Shown here one piece after another: positions 22,644 through 34,334 of a DNA stretch of 64,000 bases. The stretch comes from Myrica gale. Its lineage: Eukaryota > Streptophyta > Magnoliopsida > Fagales > Myricaceae. The stretch covers positions 5,272,501 to 5,336,500 of the forward strand of contig OZ005617.1 in NCBI GenBank assembly GCA_963930655.1. The letters run 5' to 3'. Each line of letters opens with the position of its first letter. Within the stretch, counting starts at the first letter, position 1. The notes under the pieces are model-generated. The model made no database searches and was not told the origin of the DNA. It saw nothing but the letters and a program-made list of their open reading frames with translations. Made by a program: the position numbers and the translations under genes.

Positions 22644-25334
22644 CGAAAAAGTATAAATCAAAAAGAAATTTAATTAGAACTGTTCGTGTTGAGATCAATT
22701 CTTTTTCTTTGTCCTGTTTGTTTGTCTCCCATTTTCTCCTGCTCGATGAATGATGTATGCTAGAACTAGTGTTCGAAAAAATCCAACGATTTCACACTTG
22801 GATAATGTCGCATATGCCACATGTACGGTCTAAACTCAAGAAGGAACCTTCATTAAGTCGTTAATTGGCGTGAAAGTACTTTATAAACTTACATATATTT
22901 TCAAGGGATCGAGCACCATGTTTTTTTTAATGAACAAATCTGAGTAATTATTAAAATCCAAATTGTCGACGAGGGGGCTTTATATATATATATTCCTATT
23001 CTTTGAAAAGATTTGATACGTCGGCAAAAGATTGTTTCAGTGGTTTAATTATGTTCAACTTGAAAGCTTAAAAAGTAATTTGCCACCATGTGCATGAAAC
23101 GTTAACATCTATCTCCACTCCAGTTCGAATTCGTGCATGTCAGCTTCTGCAAAATTTAAATATATTAATTAAATGCTTAGTGACAGAAACAATATGCTAA
23201 TGGCATATATATCACTTACCATGTACATGTTGCTTATGGGACTGCAACTCGCTCGATTGCTGGACCACTGGTAATTCCAAACCAGCGAGACATTCGTACA
23301 AGTGATAATTCACCAAGTTGAATTTTGACTGTTTTCCCAAATCCAACTCATCTGTCAGACTGTTCTTGCTGTTGGACCAACTTTTCCAAGCCCTCGTGCT
23401 AAAACATAGGGTTATTTATATCCGGTGGCCTGCCGCCAAGAATTTCTTTTGTTATCTCAAAAAAAAAAGACAGCAAGGTTTGATCACTAGGCCTGAAGGG
23501 TGGTGTGATGCCACCACAATGTATGCATTGGCCTTGTTTATCTTAATTAATTAAGGTGAAAACAGGTTATCAGATCCAGTTAAAGGACGACAATTGTGTC
23601 AAAACCCACCATTGTTTGGACCTAAAAGAAATGGGTGCCGCCTAACTGTAAGGCACTGATGCATACATCTTTCTGTACTTGCGTCTGTCATTGCTATACA
23701 TTTCTTTCCCTAGCCTCGACATGATCTGGTAACCTTTCTCAAGGGAATTTCATGAGGAAAGGCGTTTACATTTTTAAGGGCATGGTTCCAATAGTCTTCT
23801 TCCATTAATTAGTTTGTTGGCATATATATATATATATATATTCCTTGCTAGGCAAAATGTGTATCTAACTTTTGCTTTTTGGGGTTGCATGCCTTTTCCA
23901 ATTGTCGACGCTGCCAGATTTTGACCAAAAATTGGTTCTGATATGGGGTTGTAAGATCCAAATCCTCAGTGCTGTTCCTAGCTATCAAGACCATGTCAGA
24001 AATGAAGGTCAAGATTAAGATGCTCTGGTAGCAACTGGGAATGCGAGAATTTCAAAATGATCTCTCACAATTTGGCAATTCTAGCTCCTGTTCTGCATTT
24101 TGACATTTTGCATGCCTATTCTTATTGCCCAATCTGATATAGCTAGGAAGGATATTTCAGCCTCAAAATATAAAACTGCAAGAACTTTATCCAGTACCGT
24201 GTTGGATTTGCATGGTCTTTATCATAGACTAGGAATAAAGGACGTTTTCAATTATTCTTTAAGAATTTTCCTGCTTCATTTTGTGGCGGAAGAGAGAAAG
24301 GAAAAAAGGAAGTCAAAATTATAGCTGGTCAAGAACAAGGGAGGGGTTATTTAGAGCAGCTCCTTCAATTAGAACCATATTTTCTTCTTCTTTTTTCCTT
24401 TGGATTCTAGTAGATTTTGGAGAAAAAAAGGAGTCGAGATGGAGAGAGTACGGCCGATATTGATTGTGAAATCAATACTAAAGGCAAAAGCAGATCAGCA
24501 AAGAATATGCGTCGATCAAGCTTTCGAAATGCTTGGGAACAGCACTATGTACCATGCGTGATTACTTTTTATTGAAATAAGCTGCTTCAATGAAGATTAA
24601 TTAACTAATAGGCTTAATAAGAAGGTGGTGATATTGACATCTTCCAATTGCCCTTTAAGAGAACCTTCAAAGAAGGAACATTTCATCTGTTGTGTGTCTT
24701 TCATATTTAATGTTGTTGGTCCCCGTCCAAATAAGATCAAACTTTGTGGGAGAAAACAGCTGGCCGGCCCTCCCCCATAAGAGGAGGAGGTTTTAATTGA
24801 TGATGCAAAATCTAACACTCCCATGTAAAAGTGAAGACAATTGCTTTAATTTTTATCTTTTGCACTATACACTGCAAGTAATTGATTAGGTCTGGACTTC
24901 TTAATATGTGCAAAAATAGCTTAGTCACTTGTTGGATAAAAGTTTTGAGGATTGGAGAAGATTTCAGGCATCAGCCTCCGATGTCACAAAAGCATATGGT
25001 CTGGCATGTCGTTGAATGTATTTCTTATTCGCACAGATGTCTAGTGCTGGTTGAGTAGGGCATGAAGGGTTGGTGGAAACAAATTTCCAAAAGAAAAAGA
25101 AAAAGGAAAAGGAAAATGATGAGGAAAAATGGTAGGTAATAGTGATATACTATGTACAAAGTAGCTCGTGTTTCTAAAGGTTGGCTGGCCAATTGTAGCA
25201 AACATCGATATGGCTTAGCTGATGACCAAGGTTCAAGTTAGGGTTGTTTTAGAATCGGCCGAAATTGATTGGGCTGACTGAAGTCGCCCGAAACTGACTC
25301 GATCCGATTCGGTTGTCCGCCCAAAAAATACCTA
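22643..25334. other. Intergenic, no gene seen
   Basis: No coding or RNA gene was recognised. At 25240-25320 a fragment with AATCGGCCGAAATTG and CTCGATCCGATTCGG resembles the edge of a CGG-type foldback element. Confidence 0.45.
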
Positions 25335-25515
25335 GGGTGGGTTTGTTAACTAAAATTTTACACTTGCTAAAATTTTAACACAATAAAAAATTATAATATA
25401 ATTTCTCTTGCCCATCACATCATTACTTTTTACTATAACAAATATTAAAATAATCTCTCTCATTACTTTTTCATCAAATTCAATACCCTAAAATTTTAAC
25501 ATACAAACACAACCC
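25335..25515. mobile_element. Small MITE flanked by TA
   Basis: The left end GGGTGGGTTTGTTAA is mirrored by ACAAACACAACCC on the right, with TA on each side. The interior contains AAAATTTTA inverted blocks. The element is 181 bp and non-coding. Confidence 0.55.
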
Positions 25516-26294
25516 TAATTGATTCAGCATTGCTCTCTCTCACGCAGCTCGCTCTTTCTTCCACATATAAGAACCGGATATGTGATTCTATCTGCAAAAG
25601 CTAGTGGAAGGTCAAGATCGCCTCATATTTGGTAGCTAATATCAATCCCATCCTATATATCTTTTGCATTTGGTCATTTTTTCCATTCTGCAAGTGTACC
25701 TATCTTTCAGAAGAGATTTGAGTCATAACTATTTTCTTAGGGCTCAGTTAAGTTTGATCATTTTGAATGAGGCCCAATGTGTTAGATTTGACAGACCCAG
25801 TCCACGCCAAAACTATGAGCTTATTTGGATCTCTGGTTTGGCATTGTATGGGCCAAATTTGGAAATGTGATGCATAAAGCCATTGGATATTCTAAGTGGA
25901 CTTGAAACTTAAAATTGTAGACCCAATTGGTTTGCTTTGGACTTGTATGTTGTTCCTCTGCGTCTCTCGAAACTCTATTTCCGACGCTCACAAAAGGGAC
26001 TCCGGCGACGTTTGATCCGAACCGAAGTCGTAAGTAAGTCCAATTGATTCTCCTCCAATGGGTTATAGAGTCTTAAGCTTTTAAGTCCCTCTTGTTTGAA
26101 GAGAGCTGTTTTTTTGAACTTGAGTTTGATTTCGCTAAGCAACATTTGGTTTGGTACATTGCCGCAGGATGGATGGCGTAGAAATTCAAACTTGCTATTA
26201 TTTTCTTGGATTTATTGATCATGACCATCAAGTATGAAGGAATGGTCAGGATTAAAGGAATTGGAGCCCCACCAATATCTTAGAGTTATTTTTT

Positions 26295-26660
26295 ATGGTT
26301 AAATACACTTATAGCCTTTACTATGATTCTGATACTACATCCTCAACTATAAATTTTGTCATATTTTACACCCCAATTACTAACTGTTTATACTCACTCT
26401 GTACCGTTAATTTGAACGAAAATTTATATTTTGATTAAGTGAAATGAAGATTATACCCTCATAATTTTTTATAATTATATTTTACATATGGATAAATTTG
26501 TCATTTCACTGAGTAAAAATAACAATTTCGGTCCAAATTAATGATAGAGGGTGCAAAGTATAAACGGTTGGTAATTAAGGGACGAAATGTAACGAAATTG
26601 ATAGTTTTAGATACAAAATGTCGTAACCCTAATGGTCAAAGATCTGGATATTTTAAAATT
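26295..26660. repeat. Foldback repeat of the GGTTAAAT type
   Basis: The left arm (GGTTAAATACACTT, ACTACATCCTCAACTAT, CACCCCAATTACTAACTG) is mirrored with mismatches by the right arm (GGTTGGTAATTAAGGGACG, GATAGTTTTAGATAC). It resembles the elements at 7776 and 11206 in its end sequence but is more decayed. Confidence 0.5.
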
Positions 26661-27082
26661 TTGTTTTGATTTGTGATCAAAGAGAGAATTATCATAGTTT
26701 TATGTCCTCTATGTTAACTTTTCTAGCTTTTGGGCTTGGTGATGCTCCGTAATTTTTGATATGGGTTTCTTGAACAAATGATGATTTTTTACTGTCCGAA
26801 TTGCACGGTGCAATTCGAAGAAAGATAGACACAATAAGTAGACCTTATGGTAAGGTCCATGTTATCCGAAAATTTATACAAACACTATTAAATAGTGTAG
26901 AGTCCACCTATTATATATCTCTCTCTAAATTTCACCTTACAACTTTGACAGCAAATTGTACAGGATGATGAGCCTACTTGAATTTCATTTTCTGATTTAC
27001 CCATTTGAGGTTGGTTTTATCGGTATCATTTTCTGGTTTATTTTATTTTGTAATTATCAGATGCTTTAAAAAAAAATTAAAC

Positions 27083-27316
27083 CAGCTCCTCAGTCCCTCT
27101 CGCACGAGTCCCTCTCTTTTCAGCCTCCTCCACCGGCGTCCGGCGACCTCTCGGCTCACTCCCTCTCAGCTCCTCCACCGGCGACCGGACAGAAACCGTC
27201 GACCGGCCCTCTACTCTCGGCTCACTCCCTCTCAGCCTCTCTTTCTCTCTCTCGGTCTGCCGCCCAGTCCCACAGTCGATTGCCGCCGGCCCGCCGTGCT
27301 CCGGTACTCGTGCAGG
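27083..27316 (+). promoter_or_regulatory. Candidate first non-coding exon (5' leader), possibly of the MED10 gene
   Basis: This is an abrupt island of C-rich, CT-rich sequence in AT-rich surroundings, with a repeated CGGCTCACTCCCTCTCAGC motif. It is followed by a donor-like CAG/GTATTC at 27317. CT-rich leaders split by a long first intron are common upstream of plant housekeeping genes, and the next same-strand gene is MED10, 2.4 kb on, with an acceptor-like GACAG just before its start. The link is inferred, not shown. Confidence 0.35.
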
Positions 27317-28456
27317 TATTCCTCTCTCAGCCTCTCTCTCAGCTAATTGTTGATTGTGAATCTGTGATTTGTGAATGTGATTAGGAATTTAGGATTTAGG
27401 GCTTGAAAATTGAAATTCATTAATTGTCGATTGAACAAGCACGAAATGAAAGTGAAGGTGTGTTGATTACTAGCTGACTTTGGTGAGTTGTGCTGAATTG
27501 GTTCACTAAAGTTTAATGACTGTTATGCATATAATTGATTGTAGCTAATTTCTATTGTTTTTGTTTGTTCTGGATTTGCTCTAGTGAATTAATGTTAGTA
27601 AAATTAAAAATACAACTCTAGTTCTTGCTTAATTGGTTCGCTAAAGTTTAACTCTTGCAATTTGTAAATTTGAGTTTTTGAGAGTAATGACTTCGTATAC
27701 ATTTTCTATTATTTTTGTAATTACGTTGATGGTTTGTGCGGCAGCTGTTATCCGTTGTCTTTTGGAGATTAATGACTGCTGTTCTCTGTCTGTTTTGTGC
27801 TCTTAAATCTCATGCCATTGTTAAATGATCATATTTTGCGTCTCTAAGTGTTTATATGATATTTTGGCTAAATGTTTAAATGTCATAAGAATGGTATTAA
27901 TTGTAGTTAGTAGTTTTTGCTCTTTGTAACCATCTATGGAATGGAAAAGGAAGGCGATTTGCTGCATCTAGAACATCTGAAATTCTGTTGATTTTTTGCA
28001 TAGAGGGTTTTCCAATCTTTTAGGGCACATTGAGTTGCATATATATATGTATGTCATTGCCCACTTTTGTTTTGGTGATACACCCTGCCAGGGAAAGAAT
28101 GCTCTCTAGTTTGTTGTAGTCATTAGTAAATAGTTCACATCTAAAATGAGCATTTGTATTCCTACACAGCATACCTAGGAAAGATTGGCTTCATAACCTT
28201 TGGGGTTAGCAGGGTTATCAGAGTTTTCCAAAGGTTTGAATATGTCACTAGTTTAGATTTTGGAACTCAAGTTGATTACCAACTGATGTTCCTATGTAAT
28301 AACCATCCACCCAGATTAGACAGGAACATGCTGACATGTACTTGTTGGAATTCACGTGTATGAAATAGTCTTACTTCATGTTTGTCATATTGTTACTTGT
28401 ATTAGATTGATGTTTTTGCTTCTTAGATTCTTCTTATAGTGTATTTTTTGAACAGG

Positions 28457-28722
28457 GTGCTGCTCTGGAATCTCTCACCAGGGAATCCAGGAGTGTGCCT
28501 GAGACCTCTTTCTCCCATAGTCATCCCTTTCCCACAAAGGTATCTTCAACTTATACCACAAATGAAAATAAGGGAGTTAGTATTACCACAAATGAAGAAT
28601 CATCATGGTGCCCACTGCTCTCACATAACCAAACAAGTTCATTCAACTTCTCTATGTGCCTAGGATTTTACCTAGAAAGAGGAATATGTAGGAGATCAAG
28701 AAAGGCAGTCCACTGGCCCTAG
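28457..28722 (+). other. Orphan exon-like open segment
   Basis: After a good acceptor (TTTTTTGAACAG) the frame reads AALESLTRESRSVPETSF then SHSHPFPTK, and a donor-like AAG/GTATCT follows at 28542. The frame stays open to 28722. The amino-acid composition looks like real protein, but no family was recognised. It lies between the candidate leader and MED10, so it may be an alternative exon, a captured fragment or chance. Confidence 0.25.
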
Positions 28723-28934
28723 ATCAAATGTATTGGTCAAGCATTAGATCAAATGTGGCCTTAGATCAAATGTATTGCAAATCTATTTGTATCCGTAGAT
28801 CAAATGTTTTGGTCAAGCATTAGATATCAAAATGGCCTTAGATCAAATGTGGTTCAATGAGGAAAGAAAAGCTACTTGCTTGAATTTTGCTAATCTACGT
28901 AGATGTTAAACTATGTAGGCAAACCACATTTTAA

Positions 28935-29030
28935 CTCTAAGGCACTTTTTGCATTATGTAGGAATTTTTTTTTGGTCATTTCGCCTTAGGAGTTCGCCTC
29001 CCTTCAAATTGGATCCTGGTTCCGCCACTG
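28935..29030 (+). mobile_element. hAT right-end fragment inside the presumed MED10 5' intron
   Basis: The blocks TTTTAACTCTAAGGC, CGCCTTAGGAGTTCGCC and the terminus CTGGTTCCGCCACTG match the 3' ends of the hAT copies at 51536 and 59265. No left end was found. Confidence 0.55.
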
Positions 29031-29442
29031 TTGTAGGATGTAGTTTAATTTCTGGTAGTTGGCGTTATTGTGCAAACGCATGATTGATGGTTTTAATGAT
29101 GCTGGCTAATTCATAGAAATGGTCATACACTGATAGATAGGTTGAATAAGTTGTCTTTTGTCCAGTGTAAAATGCTGTTTGGTCGCTTAGAAACTGGAGT
29201 TAGACCAGGCAAAATATATATTTGGCTGCTGTTTTAAGGGGCCTAAGAAGAGTTGAAGCCAAGGGCATCACTGTCTCCATCTAGGAAGTCGTGCCTGATT
29301 TGGCCAAAAATATAGGATTGGATGGTACTTCTGCAATGACTCAAATTACCAAAAATTTGATTTTATCAGTTCTCCTAAACTTTTTTTTTTCTTTTAGGGT
29401 AAATTGATGTGGAGTATTAGTTAAGAGAACTCAGTATGAATA

Positions 29443-29538
29443 TAATTCAAGAACAACATGGTTTTGTTTTATGCATATTCAGGACATTTATAATTCAAGA
29501 ACAACATGGTTTTGTTTTATGCATATTCAGGACATTAG
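29443..29538. repeat. 48-bp tandem duplication upstream of MED10
   Basis: Two adjacent, nearly identical copies (29443-29490 and 29491-29538) start TAATTCAAGAACAACATGG. They end about 170 bp before the MED10 start codon, in the presumed leader intron. Confidence 0.9.
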
Positions 29539-29708
29539 TAATTGTGTTGCTCGGGTTATATTGATGGTCAAGGTCATATTGTTTGACCCATGGATAAGAA
29601 TAAACCTTCTACTGTTATTTTCTTTATACGCTATTGTGCATTCTCTGTTTCTGATGTGACAGATACATTTCCAGAGTTTTAGACAGGTCTTGGAAGTAAA
29701 ACACAACA

Positions 29709-31237
29709 ATGGATTCATCTCAGAGTGCAGCACCGGCAGGCACTGGTGCTAGCGGCAATGGAATGATCAACTCTCAGGCCAATGATATGGCATCAACAAC
29801 TGCTATGGATGACCCAAAGCAAAACTTGAACCAGGTCATCAACTCGATCCAGAAAACTTTGGGCCTCCTACACCAGCTCTACCTGACTGTCTCCTCCTTC
29901 AATGCTGCCTCCCAGCTTCCTCTTCTCCAACGCCTGTACCTTCTTGCAATCCTATCTGTTGCTGTCTATTACTCCATCTGTTACTTGCTTTTCCAAGGAA
30001 TTGATTCCTGCAGGTTCAATTTTGCAGCAATTCTCTTGTTATAGAACTTGACAATATGGTTAAATTAGCTGAGAAGTGCACCATTCAGGTTCCTATGGAG
30101 GTCCTTAAGTGAGTCTTTCCATGTTTGCCTCTTCTTGATCTGCAATTAATCATTATGATTTGATTAAAGCTTTTCTTTAATTTTTTATTGCTGAGATTGC
30201 ACCTTTTCTGTTAGTTTGATTGATGATGGAAAGAATCCAGACGAATTCACAAGGGATGTTATAAACAGCTGTATTGCCAAAAATCAGATCACCAAAGGCA
30301 AAACTGACGCCTTTAAGGTGGACCTTTATAACCTCTGATATGCATATTTGTATAATATTTTATTTCCATTGTAGTGCTTCATGTAAGTTTGATTTAGTAT
30401 TCAATTTTGTGCTTGCGTATGGTTTTATTTTTCAGGGTTTACGGAGACATCTTCTGGAAGAACTTGAGCAAGCATTTCCCGATGAAGTGGAATCCTACCG
30501 AGAAATACGTTCTGCTTCTGCTGCGGTAAGTAGTATTGCATGAGCCTACTAACCACTTAGAGTGGTTTTCTGTCCAGATTTGACTACATACCTTTTCTTT
30601 TTTAATTCACACTACATTTTTTGTTTTGCCAAACCCCCTCCCCCATTCCCTTTCTGCCATGTTCAAAGATTACACTGCTCTTTTTTTTATGCGTGGCTTT
30701 TTCTTCTTTTACAATATTTATGTTTTTTTTGTCTTGTGTTGTTACACGGAATGTGAATCACATTCTGCCATATAAACATTGGACATGTGGCGTATTCCAT
30801 GAACAGAGTATTTTCTTTTTCATGTTTACTCCTAAGTGAGATTAGTTGTATGCAATAATGAGTTTAAGTAGCTCATGAATCAGATACGACCACAGCTAGG
30901 GCAACTCACCGCTTAGCTCTAAGAACAATGAAAGCAGCCATGTGTATAATCTTGCATGAAGATTGGTAGCTGAAAGCATGGCATTGGGAACTCAGACATG
31001 CTACTTTCTAGTTAGTTCTTGATTCAATTTATTAGTAACATTTAAAAGGAATGTACCATAAAGTTGATCAAGCTGAGCCTATCTGGATGAAAAGGTTATC
31101 GTACTTTTCTGTTAATGGTATTTGTTTGAACTAGCCAGCTTTTAAGCTCTTTGCATCTTATGCAGGAATTGAAACGGCTTGCACAAGCACAAAGCATATT
31201 ACCGAATGGAGATATGAAGGTCAAATCTGAGCTGTAG
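29709..31237 (+). CDS. MED10: Mediator complex subunit 10 (MED10)
   Basis: Five exons: 29709-29935, 30028-30108, 30215-30317, 30436-30525 and 31166-31237. All introns are GT-AG and phases agree, giving 190 residues. After a variable Ser/Ala-rich N-terminus (about 35 residues) the Med10 domain runs from DDPKQNLNQVINSIQKTLG through HQLYLTVSSF, PMEVLNLIDDGKNPDEF and NQITKGKTDAFKGLRRHLL to EAFP-like EQAFPDEVESYREIR. The C-terminus is LPNGDMKVKSEL. MED10 belongs to the middle module of Mediator, which relays signals from transcription factors to RNA polymerase II in the nucleus. Plants usually carry MED10a and MED10b; length and tail fit either. Exon 2 has a nearby alternative AG (30013) that would put the frame out. 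No damage is seen. It converges on the HD-Zip gene about 1 kb downstream. Confidence 0.95.
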
Positions 31238-32274
31238 GCGCACTTGTCAGTTTTGCTTCTGGGTATTAGTATCCAACCCTAAGCACGTCTTAGATGGATA
31301 GTTGATAAAAGCCAAATGGATACTTTGAACTACTAGAGCAAATATTTGCCTTACTTCCTTTTCTGTACATGCTGATCATAAACTTGGGAAAGTGATCATT
31401 TATATCTTCCTCCTTATGGCTTCAGTTTGTATATTTTCCTTTTGAATGAGCGGATGTACTATCTTGCGACTGACTCATGTATTACTAGAAAAGAGTATGC
31501 CCTGCAGTTGCAGTTTTTCTTACTTCGATTCTTCAATCTTGTTTTCTCCCTCTCTTCCTTTCGGGACTATTACCCTAAAATACCTGTATCATTCTGATTC
31601 TTGTCTGTTGAATTATGTCGCTAAAAGTCTCATTATGTTTGGCGAAAAGTTAAAATGGAAGAGTTGAGCCAGAAGTAAAGCTGAACTCATTGCACAGATC
31701 TTATGCTTAGAAATTCTTGTTTGGTGGAAGGACAGTGTGAACAAGTTTGTTGGATATATGGCGATTGCCTGATGTCAGAGCTTCTTAGTTGGTGTTATTG
31801 ATTTTGTTAAGAGCACATAATTGATTGCAAAAAGTCACGGTAGTAATTATTAACTTTTGGAGCATTGTGCTGGAACCCTGGTTTGGGAAAATATTAGACA
31901 GTTGCAATAGTGGTAAGATATTGAGTGCTAGAGAGCGTATAAATCCCCACACCCACAAGCCTCAGTGCCTGCCAAAAGAAAACCATTATTCTTTTGTGTG
32001 GTAATTCTTAAATTAAATCCATTTCGCAGCTACATCTAATTGAAAGAAAACCCTTTAGAGGAGTCGATTTAGTTATCTTTGTGATGTATTTTAGTGGTCG
32101 GCACTTCTCTCTCAAATCTGTTAAATCCTTTGGAAGTTATCTGAGCAGGCAGTCGGAATTCTTATAGCTGAATTGACGTGTTTGGCTTTGATAAAATGCT
32201 GGCCATATTCCCTGCCAAAATCAATTTTAGTACATTTACTAAGGTAATCGTAGTGGCAGACCAACTGGTCGTGA

Positions 32275-32959
32275 TCACTGCTCCCACCACTGCGAATTAC
32301 CAATTGGGTCATCCAGAAAACAACTGCACTCGAAACTGCTCCAATCTCCTGATGATGTTTCAGAACCATCTCTTAGTTGTACGAGGTCCGGAATGCTGGT
32401 TTCAGAACCATCTCTTCGTTGTACGAGATCCAGAATGCTGGTTTCTTCCCTAGTGCACACAGCATCTCTTTCAGATACGCAGCTGGGCGTTTCTTTTGGA
32501 TCAGGATCTCCTTTCGCCAACTCCCCATCACAGCTGTTTCCTTCTTGCTTCCCCGTTGGCTTGCCCAACTGGCGTTTCAGGTTCTGCTTCTGTTGTAAAT
32601 CACAAACACTTGTCAGAACTAAGTGTAATTATATATTTATGCTCTTAATTTCGGTTAGTCAACTAGAATAATGGTACCTGGCCGAGCAATGCCTGATTCT
32701 CTGTTTTCAGTGACTCGAAGCTGGAAGCTAGGGTGTCATAACTAGCCTTTAATTGGCAGTAGTCTCGCTCAATCCGCTTGGTCTTGAACCTAGCTCTCCG
32801 ATTCTGGAACCAAATAGCAACCTGGCGAGGTTGCAGCCCAAGTTCTTCAGCTAGCTGCTGCTTCAACTGAGGCTCTGGCCTCGACTCTGCCTCGAATAGA
32901 ATTTTCAGCGACTCGATTTGCTCTTCACTGAATCTCCGCATGTTCTTGTTCGTCTTCAT
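32275..32959 (-). CDS. Class I homeodomain-leucine zipper transcription factor, ATHB7/ATHB12-like
   Basis: Exons 32959-32678 and 32589-32275 join in phase 0 (donor GTACC, acceptor CAACAG), giving 198 residues. The homeodomain spans about 6-62, beginning [11 protein letters not shown] and including the recognition helix [18 protein letters not shown]. The zipper follows directly with heptad positions I63, L70, L77, L84, L91 and L98. The intron lies after Q94, and L98 keeps the heptad register, which validates the splice. No START domain is present, so it is not class III. Relatives are nuclear regulators induced by ABA and drought that bind CAATNATTG. The start is the first in-frame ATG; the frame is open further upstream but without an ATG. 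The C-terminal half is unusual: a 14-residue unit is duplicated, and the protein ends SQWWEQ. An upstream ORF overlaps the start. Confidence 0.88.
32360..32443. repeat. 42-bp tandem repeat inside the HD-Zip coding sequence
   Basis: Two copies (32360-32401 and 32402-32443) keep the reading frame and encode [14 protein letters not shown] and [14 protein letters not shown], followed by a third partial ETS. Four base differences separate the copies. Confidence 0.9.
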
Positions 32960-33048
32960 GCTTGGCGTAGCGTGTGTAGTCTTAGTTCTGTTATGGAAAA
33001 GAGATCTCTCCTGCCAGTGATGCACACTCTGTTCTTGCCAGCATTCAT
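32956..33048 (-). other. Upstream ORF (30 codons) overlapping the HD-Zip start codon
   Basis: An ATG at 33048 opens a frame ([18 protein letters not shown]...) that ends with a TGA sharing bases with the main ATG (sequence ATGA). If it lies in the mRNA, ribosomes translating it would stop exactly at the main start, allowing re-initiation or repression. A second out-of-frame ATG lies at 33044. The transcript start is not proven. Confidence 0.5.
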
Positions 33049-33293
33049 TACTAGTTCTAAATAACTAGGGAGGTTTTTGGAGGAGTGTGAACCGAAGGAA
33101 GAATTTCCGTCTTGAGAATCTGAGTGTGAGCTGTGGGCCTGAAGCTTGTCTTTGGCAGGAGAACCATCACACGCGCTCGCTGAAAGAGAAAAATCCTACT
33201 TGCTGCTCCTTTAGGACGCTTGTCACGTACAAGGGTCGTCATATATTGACTGTTTTTTTTTTTCTTGAAGAGAAAAAAACATTTGTTATATAA

Positions 33294-33300
33294 TTTATAG
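33294..33300 (-). promoter_or_regulatory. Candidate TATA box of the HD-Zip gene
   Basis: On the minus strand this reads CTATAAA about 340 bases before the ATG. This would place the upstream ORF inside the leader. Other AT-rich choices exist. Confidence 0.3.
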
Positions 33301-33339
33301 TGCTTGATAATTATCAGGAATATCATTGAATGTCATAAT

Positions 33340-33810
33340 GCTCACATATTATGTCCATTTTATTTTGAATTAGATCGTTTTATTTAGATAACTGATGGAC
33401 CATAAGTTATTAGGTTCAAATCAAACATAATCCCCTTTAACTCAATCTATCGTTAGCAGCTTCGTCCAACTGTTTAATCACTGATAAGGACTCATTGAAA
33501 GTTTAGACTCTTAATCAAGCACCCGAGAAGAGTCCATATAATCAGAAGCTCTAACACTCACAGTAAGACTCCAAGACTTGACCTTTTTGATAATAAACTT
33601 CTAATAGAATTGTAATTCTCTTTTACCTATAAAAATAAGGTACCCTCCCATTCTTTTCAGGCTTGTTTCTCTAAACTTAAAGACCTTTCTAGAATTTAAT
33701 TTTGACATGGAAGGCTCCTCATCCGACGCCACCCTTTAGCTTTCTCTCTTCAGGTCTAGTAGACTCTAGCCCTCGGTTATATTCGGGAATTGGCATCATC
33801 AAGTAGCAAA
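33340..33810. mobile_element. Possible LTR remnant
   Basis: A TATA-like CCTATAAAAATAAGG near 33627 is followed by a short leader-like stretch containing GGCTCCTCATCCGACGCCACC, a layout seen in Tat/Ogre-type Gypsy LTRs. No LTR pair, TSD or coding region confirms it. Confidence 0.25.
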
Positions 33811-33973
33811 ATGGACTAAAATATGTCCCTGAAAAGGAGCGAGTACGTTGCATTTACAAACATGAGCAAAGATGTATTTGTTAATAGAGTATGACAAATT
33901 CCACAACTTCTGTCCCTGGCTCGCGAATCACATTGCACCACCTGGTTTTGGGTCTACCCCATGGGTCCACACA

Positions 33974-34059
33974 CACGTGGTTTCACACTAAAAATTCGTT
34001 TTCTCTATCATAACGTGGCACATACTCTAACCGGTACCACCAGCCTATTTGGACACGTG
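33974..34059. promoter_or_regulatory. Cluster of three ACGTG (ABRE/G-box) motifs upstream of the HD-Zip gene
   Basis: CACGTG at 33974-33979, ACGTGGC at 34013-34019 and CACGTG at 34054-34059 lie within 86 bases, about 1.0-1.1 kb before the HD-Zip start. ABRE clusters mediate ABA response, and ATHB7/12 relatives are ABA-induced. A possible LTR remnant lies between cluster and gene, so the link is tentative. Confidence 0.4.
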
Positions 34060-34334
34060 ACCTTAAAGATACTTCCTTTTGATGATATTTTACGAACCTT
34101 CCTTTAGACAAGAATAGACCAATGTTTTCTACGAGGATATGGAATTTTGTTGCCACCTGTCCCGATTAAAATTTTAAAAAAACAAAGTAGGGTTTCATTG
34201 ATTTGTTGTTTACAGGGAATAACTTTGTCCTGTATTAAATATTCTTATTGGTTGGCAGAAGTTATCATGCAACAAAAATCTCTTTCTTTGAGTTTTTTTT
34301 ATAGGAGATTGAGTCTCAAAGTAGCGAGAGGAAG

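Noticed and set aside
32275..32959. Regulation of the neighbouring HD-Zip gene by the MIR166 in the window
   Set aside because: miR166 targets class III HD-Zip mRNAs at the START-domain site. This gene is class I, lacks START and shows no complementary site.
32678..33025. HD-Zip start at 33025
   Set aside because: The codon there is GTG, not ATG. A plant nuclear gene should start at ATG; the first in-frame one is at 32959.
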